The notes: generated by a model not told the origin, from the letters alone. DNA of 64,000 nt from Hevea brasiliensis (GCF_030052815.1 NC_079495.1:49329043-49393042), one strand, 5' to 3'; counted from the stretch's first letter, positions 47,318-59,307 are shown. Translations and numbers: made by a program.

Positions 47318-50300
47318 TGTGACACCCCTTACCCGTCTACAGTGTAACTGAGCAAGATATGCCACACAGTGTACCGGAACACCATATTTTATCTTAATCA
47401 TTTTTATCCTTAATTTATTTCTTCATGGATATGAAGTGCAATTTGTGAAATTTAACTCATTTAAGTCATTTATTGAAATTATAAATTCATTTGAGGTTCT
47501 GAAAATTTTATAGAAAATTCGACAAAGTACCGGCTAAAAATGGATAAAACAGTTCTTCGGAACCTGTGAAAAACACTTCCAATACATTTCCAATCATTCT
47601 CAAACTCCATTTGTATAAACATAATCTAAATATTCTCACAACTTCTTCTATTTAACATTCATTCATTTCACATGATAATCATGTTCAAATCATCAATAAA
47701 TACTAAAATTTCATTTATAACACAAATTATAAATATTTGCATTAATACTAAAATATATTACATGAGTTTCAATTTATACATGAGAAATAAAAGTTTAATT
47801 ACAAAATACAAACAGTACCAAAATACGAAAATGGGATCTAGTGTCCTACTAATGCACTGTAGTTGGTGAGGTGACATGAACACTATGCAGAATTGTGTAC
47901 AAGGCTCACCAGTTTGTGGTCTGCAGAGCTCTCTGGCCAAATCTTCAGTACCTACGCGTTGCAAAAGCGATACGCTATGCATAAAGCTTAGTGGTGCCAA
48001 TAATAAAAGAAAATATAATATACAAATAAAAGTAAAAATTTCCTATTTATTGTGCCTATAAGAAATAAATAATTACTAACTTACTGTTTAGTCGAAGGCT
48101 TATTACGTTTTATGATATTAACTCTTTCTAACATTTTATTAATCGTTTTCTTGATGATTTTCAGCTTCTTTTTACTGTTATAATCATTCTTATTCTTTAT
48201 CTTGATATTTAATCTCCTTACTTCCTTTAATAATCAATTCAATTACATTTATATTTTTCCATGCCCAAGTAACCTATACAAATTGACCGGACTGGATAAA
48301 CGGGTAAACTAGCATTGGGTACTAGGTACCTTGGGCCGTCACACCATTGGTCACAATGTGTCTCCTGGTGTGCAAATAGAATGGCTAATAAGCCATAAAA
48401 GCAATAAGGCATAAAGCCAAGTATAACATCATAATCAATATAGCCATAGGCTATCATATCACAGAATGGCATGGAGCCATACATCATACATAATACTGCT
48501 ATCAGAACCCTATTGGCATGCCAACCTATCCAAACCAATCACATTAGGCCTACTAGGGCATATTACAAAGTTATTTCTTGAATATTTGTACTTAACATGT
48601 AAGGTTACTATTCATTTGGTCATTTAAGTCAAAATATTGACTTTTTCATATATAATAGTTACATGAGTTTTAATCACATAGATTTACCACATTTTGCTTC
48701 CCAAAAGTGTTGGCATTAGTTGCCAATCCATACTTCTAACCAATGGAAAATAAATCAGAAATTTCAGTTTTGGGTGCTAGAGTTCACTGTTTCATTAGGC
48801 CATTCTACAGTGAGAATTTGGCCAAATGTTCTTCATTAAAGTTGTTTCTTATTGTGTCTAGTTACATTTTGTTTTTTGAATCACTCCATTTGGAGTTTTG
48901 TAGCTCAAGTTATGGCCTAAACACCATAACTGGCCGGATTGCAATTTTTCCAGAATTTATGGGCAGAATCAATTCTGCAGTTTTTATACACTGATTGTAG
49001 GTCAGTTTTTGGATATGTTATGACCAAAATTTGGGTTTGTTTTCTTCATGAAAGTTGTAGGGCTATGTCTCAGCTTTCTACTAGTAAAAATTCAGGTCAA
49101 TTAGACCTTTCTACACTAAGTTATGATCAAATGAATAAATACTGTTCATCTAGTCATTTTCCAGGGACTGCATATTGGTCACCCGGATTAGGTCAATTTT
49201 TAGGGCAACTTAGGTTGGTTTTCTGGGCCAGGTTTCTTCATCAAAGTTATGCCATTTTATGTCTAGTTTCATTTCCATTTTTCCTTGAACCAATTGGAGT
49301 AACATAGCTCAAGTTATAACCCTAGGAATACACTGGACTCAAGTCCAGTATTCTGGCACAATGGGGGTAGCATGCCACTTTCAATTTCAAGGCCACAATT
49401 ACTTCCAATTTAGAGTCAAACTTCATCAAATGGTCACTAATTGACCATTACAACCTCTTTTCATCAATACATAAACAAAAATCCAAATTTTGGTGCCCAA
49501 ACCCTAACTCCAACGATTTCAATTATGCAACACACTTCATTCAACTTCTAATACACTTAGTATCCTTAATCATCATCACTAAACAAAGTAAAGTCAATCA
49601 AAATAATCAAGACCTTATGGTCACCAAGGCTACTGAAAATTTTAGTCCCCACATACTCCAAATTTTCTTTTAATTTCATAAAATTTATACTTAATTTAGC
49701 ATGCTTCAACTAGTTAAGAAAGAAAGGAAGAAGGTTTAGTGTACTAACTTTTGTGTGCAGAATTTTCCCTTAACTAACTTCAATTTTTCCTTCACTTCCT
49801 TGGCTTTTCTTGGCAGCCAAACACTTGCTCGAGATGTAATATCAAGTTTTATGAAGGAAGGTAGGGATTTTATGGTGTATTTACAAGGAAATCTAGTGAG
49901 AAGGATGAGCATCCATAGAGGTGGAACGAGAAATGGGTTTCGGCACTTTGAAGAAAGAAGATGAAACTGATTTTTTTTCTCTTTAATTTCTACCCATTTT
50001 ATGCTTTTTAAGTGGTTTATGGACATACGTCACAATGTGATTGGGTGGGAGTGCTTTAATGACATAATGTGATGTCATAATTCCCAATTTCTTTTATTTT
50101 TCTTTTCTTTTCTTTTCTTTTCTACTCATTTTCAATTAAATTTTTAGTAATATTTATTCATATTTTAGATCATAATAATTATTTACTTAACTGGAAAAGT
50201 CGGCCAAAAATCATCTTTGAAGACGAAATAACCAAAATGCCCTCCGTTTGGCTTATTTAGCCAAAATCATCTGTACCGATCGAAAAATTTTTCTAAGCCT

Positions 50301-50626
50301 TTTCTTAGCATTCTAATGCCATAGAAACCTCAATGACTCATATCTGGAGTCCCAAAAATTATTTCATGAATTTTCTCCTGGGTTTAGGGCTCCTAGCTGC
50401 GAGGACCGCAACTTTCCACAAGGTTACCCATTGCTAGGGCACCGGCTCATTTAACTTGGATGTATTTTATTTCTAAAATTTTTCCTAAATTTTTATTATT
50501 AATATTTGAGTTATTTATGACTCCTCACTCTAGTCAAAATATTTTTGCAGATGTTCTAGCTATCCAGACCAACATCAATTATCGGAACAGTAGAATGTAC
50601 GAAATGGCTACAGTGAGGGTGTTACA
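47318..50626 (-). mobile_element. TE-12: LTR type I, antisense, inside gag of TE-11
   Basis: TGTGACACCCC to GTTACA, 3.3 kb, no internal region, so formally a solo LTR. But the flanks (TTAAA left, ATTCC right) do not match, so no target duplication remains. The hairpin (47974-47991) has one mismatch; the AGCTGCG/CGCAACT hairpin is near 50396. Mid-LTR repeats present. Confidence 0.9.
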
Positions 50627-51382
50627 ATTCCCCACAGTTTGGCTGAGCCCCCATTGTTAACATGGGATTACTTTCTAAGGGAGTTTAGACAGAAGTATGT
50701 TCCTGATACCTATGTGGATATGAAGCTACAGGAGTTTCTGAGCCTGAAACAGGGTAATAAGACAGTGGCCAAGTATGAGAGGGACTTTTCTCGCCTCAGC
50801 CACTATGCTGAAAGCCTACTCACAACCAGTAGGGACAGATGCAAATGGTTTGAAGTCAGGTTGAGGCCTAGCATACGACTACAGGTGGTTGGTTTTAGAC
50901 ATGGGAACTTCTCAGAGTTGATATCTCAGGCCCTTGAGTTGGAAAGGATAGAACTAGAAGGGGCATATGAGAAGGTAACCACTGAAAAAGAGAAGAGTAG
51001 TAAGCTTACAGGTCAGAGTTCAAGTAGCAATCCGGGTAAGAGGAAGAGCTTTAGGGGATCGAGTAATAGAGGATTTGATAGGGGAAGATTCTCAGGGCAG
51101 AGGCCACCTAGATCCGATCAGCAAACATCTAAGGGTTCCTTTCCTATCTGTACCTATGAAACCTGTGGCAGGACTCATGGAGGAGTATGTTATAAGGTCA
51201 TAGGAGCCTATTACAATTGTGGTGGAAGTGGGCATTTTGCTAGAGATTGCGCTAGTGCCCATAGATCTGGGCTACCTACCACCACTGAGGGATCTGTTTA
51301 AGGTTCTGCTTTTAGAGGACAACAGACAGTTAGTAGAGGCCGAGGCAGGGGTAGAGGTAACACTTCTGGCAGCCAGTGCACA
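50627..51382 (+). pseudogene. gag: TE-11 gag, C-terminal part with zinc knuckle
   Basis: Open from 50639: LTWDYFLREFRQKYVPDTYV and MKLQEFLSLKQGNKTVAKYE complete the gag domain, FRHGNFSELISQALELERIE follows, then a basic Arg/Gly/Ser-rich stretch. The zinc knuckle NCGGSGHFARDC is at residues 193-204 of this frame; the first cysteine expected at 191 is tyrosine, so the CCHC motif is damaged. TAA at 51299-51301 ends the frame, but Arg/Gly-rich gag tail continues beyond it (RGQQTVSRGRGRGRG) into the protease. Confidence 0.9.
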
Positions 51383-51960
51383 GTGAGCCAACAAGAGCAG
51401 AATGGTGCACCAGCCAAGGTGTACACCATGCACCAGAGGGATGAAGCTGAGACATTAGATGTTGTGGCTAGTATTTTCTCCATCTTTGGTAGAGATGTAT
51501 ATGTGCTGTTTGACCCTAATTCTACACATTCTTATGCTAGTGCTAGTATTGCATGTTCTGTTGCTATTCCTTATGTGAAATTGGATTATAATGTGCTAGT
51601 GACTAGTCCTTTAGAACAAAAGGTTAGGGTGAATAAATTGTATAAAGATTGTCCTTTGGTGATCCAAGGACATACATTCCTATCAGACTTAATTGAAATG
51701 CCCTTCTGAGATTATGATATCATCTTGGGCATGGATTGGTTAGCCAGGCACCATGCTATGATCGACTGTAGACTAAAGACGGTCACTTTTGGTCTTCCTG
51801 AGTATTCAGACGTAGTGATACATGAGGAGAGGTAGTTATTGCCATCCAACATCATTTCAGCTGCACTTGCTAGGAAGATGATTAGAAAAGGATGTAAAGC
51901 TTATCTAGCTCATGTGATAGACACCCAGGTGGGAGTCCAGATCTTAAGGATATTCCTATA
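51383..51960 (+). pseudogene. pol: TE-11 aspartic protease and linker
   Basis: Open 51383-51709: HQRDEAETLDVVASIFSIFG, then VYVLFDPNSTHSYASAS (active-site region; the usual Gly is Asn), PLVIQGHTFLSDLIEMPF. A TGA (51707-51709) interrupts before [19 protein letters not shown], and a TAG (51833-51835) replaces a CAG codon still seen in TE-8. A frame change near 51930 precedes the RT. Not functional. Confidence 0.9.
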
Positions 51961-52881
51961 GTATGGGATTTTTTGGATGTCTTTCCGGAAGGGTTGCCGG
52001 GATTGCCTCTAGAAAGAGAGGTGCAGTTTGAAATTGAGACTATGCCTAGTGTGGAGCCAATCTCCATAACTCCTTATAGGATGGCACCTGCTGAGTTGAA
52101 AGAGTTGAAAGTGCAATTGCAGGAATTGCTAGATAAGGGTTTCATCTGTCCTAGCGTGTCACCTTGGGGAGCACTAGTATTGTTTGTGAAGAAGAAGGAT
52201 GGTACTCTCCGTCTATGCATAGACTACAGACAGTTGAATAAGGTGACCATAAAGAATAGATATCCTCTGCCATGGATTGATGATCTATTTGATCAGCTGA
52301 AGGATATAACTGTATTCTCCAAAATTGACTTGAGATCGAGCTATTATCAGTTGAGGGTGCAGGAGTAGAGTATAACTAAAACTACCTTTGGGACTCGGTA
52401 TGGCCACTATGAATTCTTGGTGATGCCATTCGGGTTGACTAATGCTCCAGCTGCTTTTATGGGCCTGATGAACACTATCTTCAGGCCATATTTGGATTAG
52501 TTTGTAGTGGTGTTCATTGATGATATTTTGGTGTACTCAAAGAATGCAGAGGAACATGACAAGCACTTGAGGATAATATTGCAGACTTTGAGGGAGAACT
52601 AGTTGTATGCCAAACTGTCAAAATGTAAATTTTGGCTAAAGGAGATTACTTTCTTGGGGCATATTGTATCTTCAGAGGGTATCCAAGTGGATTCTAGTAA
52701 AGTAAAAGTCATTCTTACTAGGAAGCCACCCATAAATGTCATGAAAGTTCTGAGTTTCCTTGGTTTAGCCGGGTATTACCGAAGGTTTGTGAAGGGATTC
52801 TCCATGCTAGCATCTCCACTGACTAAGCTACTTAGAAAGGATGTGAAATTTCAGTGGACCGATCGATACCAGGAAAGTTTT
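51961..52881 (+). pseudogene. pol: TE-11 reverse transcriptase, cut in RNase H linker
   Basis: [50 protein letters not shown] and [15 protein letters not shown] give the fingers; [14 protein letters not shown] and FIDDILVYS (52513-52524) give the palm with both aspartates; [16 protein letters not shown] the connection. Three TAGs (52366-52368, 52498-52500, 52600-52602) interrupt; at the first two TE-8 has CAG and at the third CAA. The frame ends at QESF where TE-13 begins (52882). RNase H and integrase are beyond the inserts, outside the window. Confidence 0.92.
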
Positions 52882-53468
52882 TGTCACACCCTACCTTGCC
52901 GTAAGATGTAACATGATCCTGTAGTAGATCTAATGAATTACCATACTTCGCATATCGGTAACCCGTTAAATATACTATAAGGGATTTTAAAACCATTTTC
53001 TTATATTTTGAAAGTGGTTAGCATTTTGGTAGGAATTAAAAATATTTAATTGAAGTTTGAAAACTAGTTAAGATTTTTGTCCCATTTTATTTTTCCGCAA
53101 ATTTTATGAAAATTTCGGTAGAGTGCCGTCTATATTTGGGAAAAACAGTTCTTTAAAACCTATGAAAAACACTTCCAAATAATTAATTTTAACCCCATTT
53201 GCAACCACCAAACTTCAACTCAATAGCATTTCATAATCTCATGCACCTTGTATTTTAAATATTTAATTTATATTCATAAGTTAATTTACAGACAAAAAAT
53301 CTCAAAAATAATATTGTTATACATTGACGGTACAACTGCTCAATCTACCTTAATACATATGACACTAAACCATTTACATCAAAATAATTACAAAGGTATT
53401 AACAAATACCCGTATAAAAATTCTTCAACTGTGCTCCTCTCTGACTGTAGCAGCTCACTCTGCTGCTA
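52882..53468 (-). mobile_element. TE-13: antisense type II LTR fragment
   Basis: Starts TGTCACACCCTACC directly in the TE-11 RT frame. It aligns with the U5 side of the TE-9 and TE-8 LTRs down to the CAGCTCACTCTGCTGCT block, then is cut by TE-14. The rest must lie to the right of TE-14, outside the window. Confidence 0.85.
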
Positions 53469-56400
53469 TGTAACACCCCTACGTTCGGTAGTGCGTTCTA
53501 CTGTTCCAGTGACCAGTGATGTCCGGACAGCTAGGATGCCTAGAACTACACTTCAATATGAGTGAGGAGACATAAAATAATAAAATACAAGAAAAGAAAA
53601 TACAAGAAAAACAAAGGAAAAATAATAGTAAAGAAATGCAATCAAGTTAAGCGAGCCGAGAACCCTAGCGATGGGTGACCGCACCGGGAAGTCACGGCGT
53701 GGACCGTTGACTAGCCCTGGACCACGGGGAACCCTGGAAAATATTTTTAGGACTTAAAGAGACATCAATTGAAGTATAAATGCCATTAGAAATATCAAAG
53801 AAAAATTAATTAATTAGTACAAAGAAAAGTGAGAAATCGAAAAACAGACAAAATCCGGTGTTACAGAAAAATCGAGAATGCAACCCGAACAGGGGCATTG
53901 TGGTCATTTGACATCCTGAGTTGTCTTTTGACCTAAATGTCCATTTAAAATACATGATATTACACTTGGAAAATATAATGAAAAATTAAATTATTGGTAC
54001 AAAATGTAAATAGCAAAAATGGGGAGTTAATTGTGGGAATAAGGAAAGTTAAGGTTAAACTAATATTAAATAATGGTTAGTGCTCCACTGACTTAGAATT
54101 ATGGGACACTTAAGAGCTAAAATGGGCAGAAATGAGATCAGCTTCAACCTCCTCTCAAACCAGCCGAATTTATCCTCCATGGGACTCCATGGCCACACCT
54201 TGAAGTCCTCCATGCATCCATGATCCAAGCTTCTAATGGTTATGGTTTCTTCATTAAAAGTGATCACCATACATTGGGCAGTAGATAGGCAGCAAGAAGA
54301 CCAAGTTTTGGAGAGGTTTTGAAGAATTTCCAAAGTGGTAAGTTTGTATTTTTGGGTTATTGCTTCATTAAAGTTAGTGAGAATGTTATGGGTACTTGAA
54401 TTGTGGAAAGAATTTTGAGGTTTGATGTTTAAAGGGAGAGCTATATTTTTGGCAGCCATGGAAACTCCTTGAGAACAATTTATTCTTGCTTGTAAATGGT
54501 AGATTAAAGGGTTGATTAAATGTTTATGTGTGTAGGAATTAATTTGGGTGATGTATACTTAGTATATGTGAATGTGTACTTGAATTTGGAAGCTTGGAAA
54601 TTAATGGACTGTAATGTATGAATCAGCAGCTTGGTTTGGTGCACCATAAAGATGTTATTTCATGTTTGGTTTATGGAATATTAATATTAAATTGTGTGGG
54701 TTATTATGGCAGTTTGGGTATGTGTGTGATGGTGTGAAGTTGGACATGTAAAAGTGTTATGGTTAGGTGATTGAATTGTTGTAAATTTGGTTTGAAAAAT
54801 TCTGTACTAAATGGTGCACATTGAATGTAATTGTAAGTTGCCAAAATGACCTATAATATATTGTGAATTATGTTTAGGTTATGGTACAACCAGAATTGGC
54901 TTGAATGTTGAGTTTGGTAAGTGTTAAGAGTGATCCTTGATGTGTATAAAAGAAATGCAATAAGGCAGTTTGAGTTTTGAGCCTAGAACTTTAAGTGTGT
55001 GGCTCCAATTGGTATGAGACCAATTGGAGGTGAGACTAGACACAAAATGTGCCAACTTTCATGAAGGAAGCATACCAAAATTCTGCTTTCAAGGTAGCTT
55101 GAAAAATGACCAAATCCGGATTAAGTGCAAATAAGGCCTGAAAATTGACCATTTGGGCAGCAGTTAGTGTTTAGGCCATAACTCACTCAAAACAGGTCCA
55201 ATTGACCTGAACTTTTGACCATGAAAATTTAAGACCCATATCTACAAGTCCTATGAAGACACCAAAGCCCATAAATGACCATAAGAAAGTCAAACAGCTT
55301 GCACAATGTCGGGTCCAAAAACTGGCCGAACCAAAATTGACCTAAAATGACCTAAAATGACCAATTTTAGTGCAATTTGACCAGCAATAGTAAAATGACC
55401 ATAACTTGGTCTACATAACTCAGAATGACCTGAAATTTTGCCCCGTGTTCCATAAGACATAGATCTACAAGTTTGTAGTTTTGACTGAAACCCGAAAACC
55501 GAGGAAACTAGGTCGTCCGGCTAGGTCAAACTAGTATCCCGAAATCCAGCAAATTGCAAGAAAATGCAAGATACATGGAAATGAATTTGGTAACATGTAC
55601 TAACCCTAAAAAACTATTGAATGTGACACATTAGTAATATTAAAACCGAATTTACCTAGAATGCATCGAGGGTCGACATATTAGGTTAACTAAGGAAATA
55701 ATAGAATTTGATAAATTAATTATTGAACCTTATTCTTAGAGACAGTTTAAATGAGTACTGAAACACTTCAAATTGTGTTTCTCAGTTAGCAAAGACTCAG
55801 GGAAGGGAAAGGAAACACTGAGTCAGAGCCAAGAGACAGTTATCAAAGGTTTGTGCACAACTAGTTTTTAACTGATTTTGTTTTGAATATTTCATATGAT
55901 TAAATGACAAATTTTTCTTATGTATTATGTTCAGCAAGCATTGGATTTAATTCAATGATTATTGAAATTGTTATAGTATGTATGAATTTAGCTTTGTGAA
56001 ATGGTATTTCCACAAGTATTAAACATTGTTATGGATTGAATAAATTATGTTTTGAAAAATTGTGATAGAACATGTTTTGAATTGTGATGGCAATTTTCAT
56101 GGAAAAATGCAAATTTATGATTTGAATTATGATGAGCATAAAAATTATTGGATATTGGAATTGAATTTGAATCGAATTATATTGTCATTTATGCTCACTA
56201 AAAGGATTGTGATATTGTTTTATATCTCACTATAGATGCTTGACTAGGTTATTACCCGTCTCTCTCATTTGTTGAGAAGACAATGGAGTTAGTTGTATTT
56301 TGATTACCATGGTACCTGTACAGGCTTAGATTTCCTCTGATTTGAGGTTAGATCTAAGTTTATTTTATCGTTATGGCCCTTGCGGAAGAAATATTATTGT

Positions 56401-57431
56401 GATGGTACTGTGCACGATGATTCAACCTCCCCGACCATAGGGAGTTAGAATCACATCGAATATGGCCCTTTTGGATTAGTCTTGCTTAGTTAGCGAGATA
56501 AATAATGATTTTTGAGATACAACATGATTTTTGAGATACAGAATGGCTTTTGAATGATAAAGAATTGTGATTTCAATTATGATTTATGTATAATTGATTT
56601 TGTTGGAATTACCTAAATGGTTAGTTATGATTTGATAAATTGAATTTCATGATCGAAGTCATTTTATACAAATGATTCACATTATTGGCAATGAATATTT
56701 TGAGTTTTGGAATTTGATGAGTATTCAGATTTCCAAATTATTTACTGGAAATTTTGTTAATGTATATTGTACTATGTTTTAAATTATAGTTGTGCACCAC
56801 TGAGTTCACCACTCAGCGATAGCTTTGTATGCTGTCACAGGTAAGAAGAGCATAGAGCAATGAGTAAGTTTCTTTGAAGACACTTTCAGATCAGCTCCAG
56901 GTATATTATAGATATACCCATGTACATAGGTTTTGATGTATGCATGTAATAATATGTATGTAAATTATTTGAGCAGTTGTATAAAAACTCTTGTAAAATA
57001 TTTTGGTATGTAATTAAATGTAAATTATTGTAAATGTAAGTTTGGGATTTCATTTATCTGAATAGTTTTGTAATATTAATTTTGAGCCTTGTAATCAATG
57101 AAATGTTTCTTTTATGAGGAGATTGATTTGATTATTGAGATTTGAATTATGAGTGGAAACGAAGTTATTGAAGTTGTATTTGAGAAAACATATTGGGAGC
57201 ATTTTCTTTTGCAGGATTGAAGAACTGTTTTATCAAAATACAGCCGACACTTTGCCAAAATTTTGAAAAAATTTTATAACACCAGATTTTAATCGATGAT
57301 TTAAATTTCACAAAAATTGTTTTTAAAATCCCTTGTAGTATATCTAATGGGTTATCGGTAGGCGAAGTACGGTAATTCATTAGGTGTACTACGGGATCAT
57401 GTTACATCTTGCGTGGGAGTAGGGTGTGACA
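53469..57431 (+). mobile_element. TE-14: complete 5' LTR, type II, 3.96 kb
   Basis: TGTAACACCCC to GGGTGTGACA, followed by a primer-binding site and leader. Conserved blocks in order: CTGTTCCAGTGACC, GATGGGTGACCGCACCGGGA, AAAGTGGTAAGT (about 54330), mid-LTR repeats (55020-55520), the single GACCATAGGGAGTTAGAATC unit (56423), hairpin 56800-56816 followed by CACAGGTAAG. It is very similar to TE-15 and TE-6. Confidence 0.93.
56800..56816 (+). other. Type II LTR hairpin, TE-14
   Basis: CTGAGT and ACTCAG, loop TCACC, preceded by GTGCACCA and followed by GCGATAGC. Confidence 0.7.
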
Positions 57432-57438
57432 TGTTTTG

Positions 57439-57450
57439 TGGTATCAGAGC
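57439..57450 (+). other. Primer-binding site (initiator tRNA-Met) of TE-14
   Basis: TGGTATCAGAGC, seven bases after the LTR end at 57431. Confidence 0.92.
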
Positions 57451-57617
57451 AATGGTTTTAAAGTAAATTTTGAACTGTGAATTTGAAATCTTTTTGTCGG
57501 TAACTACAACTGCTCAAATGTTTGATACATATAGTACATTTAAATCATAAATATAAACTAATGGAGAGGAATCTTCTTATGTTGGTTATACAGGAATAGA
57601 AAATCTTGTGATAAGAT

Positions 57618-58204
57618 ATGGAAGAGAAAAATGAGACAATAGAACAGTCCGTGATGGTAGAAGTACAAGTTGAGGGCCCGGCTCCATAAAGTGTCAAAGG
57701 CCCGACTGTACCAGTTTTACCAGTACAAATTACTGCACAAATGGCCAAGCAAATGGCCACTTTCTTCCAACAAATGGCTGATAATTTGTCAGCCCAAGCC
57801 CAAGTACAGACCCAACCCCCACAAGGGCAGTGTGAAATAGAGAAGAGGGGAAATCTACGGGTCAGAACTCGAGCAGTAATTTGGGGAAGAGAAAAGAATT
57901 TGAGGAACCCCGAGCTCAGAGATATGACAGAGGCGGATCATTAGGGCAGAGAACATCAAGATCTAGTCGTTGAACAACCGGAAGTTCCTATTCTGCCCGT
58001 TTCTTCCATGTTTGTGGTAAGCTACATGGAGGTATTTGTCATAAGGCCTATGGAGCTTGCTACAATTATGGAAAACTTGGACACTTTGCTAAAGATTGTA
58101 CTAGAGCACCTTGATCTGCTCTCCGGAGTCCACAGACCGTCAGTCAGATTCGAGATAGAAATAGAGTTGGTACTCCTCACCACTATAACACAGTGAATCA
58201 ACCC
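57618..58204 (+). pseudogene. gag: TE-14 gag remnant, body deleted
   Basis: ATG at 57618 gives MEEKNETIEQSVMVEVQ, a TAA, then VQITAQMAKQMATFFQQMAD and AQAQVQTQPPQGQ. The whole gag domain (the EWWK and LTWDYF region of TE-11) is missing: sequence jumps to the basic tail (RGNL, REKNLRNPE) and a zinc knuckle at 58058-58099 reading CYNYGKLGHFAKDC, in which the second cysteine is tyrosine. TE-3 lost the same gag body, so the deletion predates both copies. Confidence 0.82.
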
Positions 58205-58402
58205 GAATATAGTGGCGCACCAGTCAGAGCATCCACTATGCGCCAAGGGGAAAGAGCAGAAACTTCGGATGTAGCTGCTGGTAAGTTCTTAATTTTTGAA
58301 AGAAACAATGAGTTATTATTTGATCCCAGCACTACTTATTTATATGTTAGTGTTAGAATTCTATGTTTTGTTTCTATTCCTTTACAGGGGAATAAATTTT
58401 AA
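58205..58402 (+). pseudogene. pol: TE-14 protease N-terminal remnant
   Basis: STMRQGERAETSDVAAGKF, then LLFDPSTTYLYVSVRI where active proteases of this group have LFDPGSTHSY. The frame ends in TAA at 58400-58402. The rest of protease and the whole RT are absent. Confidence 0.75.
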
Positions 58403-58664
58403 TGCGTTAGTGACTAGTCTTTTAGGATCAAAACTACAATAACAAGTATGATTGACATTAATTTTGGAAGAATTGTTAGCTAAAAGTATTTTCTAACATA
58501 CCATAAATTATAAAGCTAATTGGCGAGCCTACTTAATGTAAGGCAAGAGGACCTAAAAGTAAGTTACAGTAATAGAATTGCACTAGATGTGGCCAAAGAT
58601 GTCACTGTTAGTAATTATTAATGGATATTGTAATCAGAATCGGTTTGGGATATTAGTGGATTCG
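58403..58664 (+). mobile_element. TE-14 interior, nothing recognised
   Basis: AT-rich stretch between the protease and integrase remnants, without a readable domain. RT and RNase H should lie here and are deleted. Confidence 0.6.
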
Positions 58665-59307
58665 AGAAAGATAAGATGTTAGAAAACCTAGCCCATGAGG
58701 TTATAACGTGGTGACTATATAATGTTCTCGATGTTTGTATTATAAGCTGCAGATTACAGTACCGACATGGGATTATTGTGTAGAGCTACGTGCTTCCTCG
58801 TGGTACAATAAATTAAGAATATTTGTAAGTAATTTATAAATTGATACAGTTGCGCCCGAATAGAGTACTATTAAGGAAAATAAATGTGAAAAAATTCTAG
58901 TAAGAAATTTAAAAGTTTAGAACTAGCCTATCAAACGACTACACTTGTAAGGTAGCTAGAGTCAGTGACTCGGTTACATTAATGTGAATTACCTGTACCA
59001 CAGTAATTGCTATAAGCTTGGAGATATCAGTACGACTTATCATCCTCAGACGGATGGACAGTCGAAACAAGTGATTCAGGTAAATTTTGAAACTCGTTGA
59101 GTTTCTATAAATAATGAAATGAAATGATAATAATAATAACCTATAAAATGTAATGAACCCTCGAGAATATACTGAGAACTTCTGTCCTTGAATCCAAGGG
59201 AGATGGGACAGATACATCCCACTAACAGAATTTGTATACATTAATAAGTGTCAAGCTAGCATACAAGTGGCACCCTATGAAACATAGTAAGAGAACGGAT
59301 AACTCTA
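58665..59307 (+). pseudogene. pol: TE-14 first (degenerate) integrase remnant
   Basis: Parallel to TE-3 19121-19704 and 37984-38050 along its whole length. It reads [12 protein letters not shown], the intron-like insert (about 59080-59153), then LENILRTSVLES, RWDRYI, KCQASIQVAPYE-like codons, all with stops. It breaks at about 59307 and a second, better integrase segment begins. Confidence 0.78.
59080..59153 (+). other. Intron-like AT-rich insert in TE-14 integrase remnant
   Basis: Begins GTAAAT directly after the CAG of VIQ and contains a GATAATAATAATAA core. Same position and alignable sequence in TE-3 and TE-5. Confidence 0.6.

Noticed and set aside
50639..51301. A separate host zinc-knuckle protein gene
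   Set aside because: The frame continues gag of TE-11 interrupted by TE-12 and leads into protease and RT of the same element.
54055..54459. 134-codon minus-strand ORF in TE-14 LTR
   Set aside because: Partly kept in TE-15 only because the LTRs are near-identical; antisense to transcription, no known domain.
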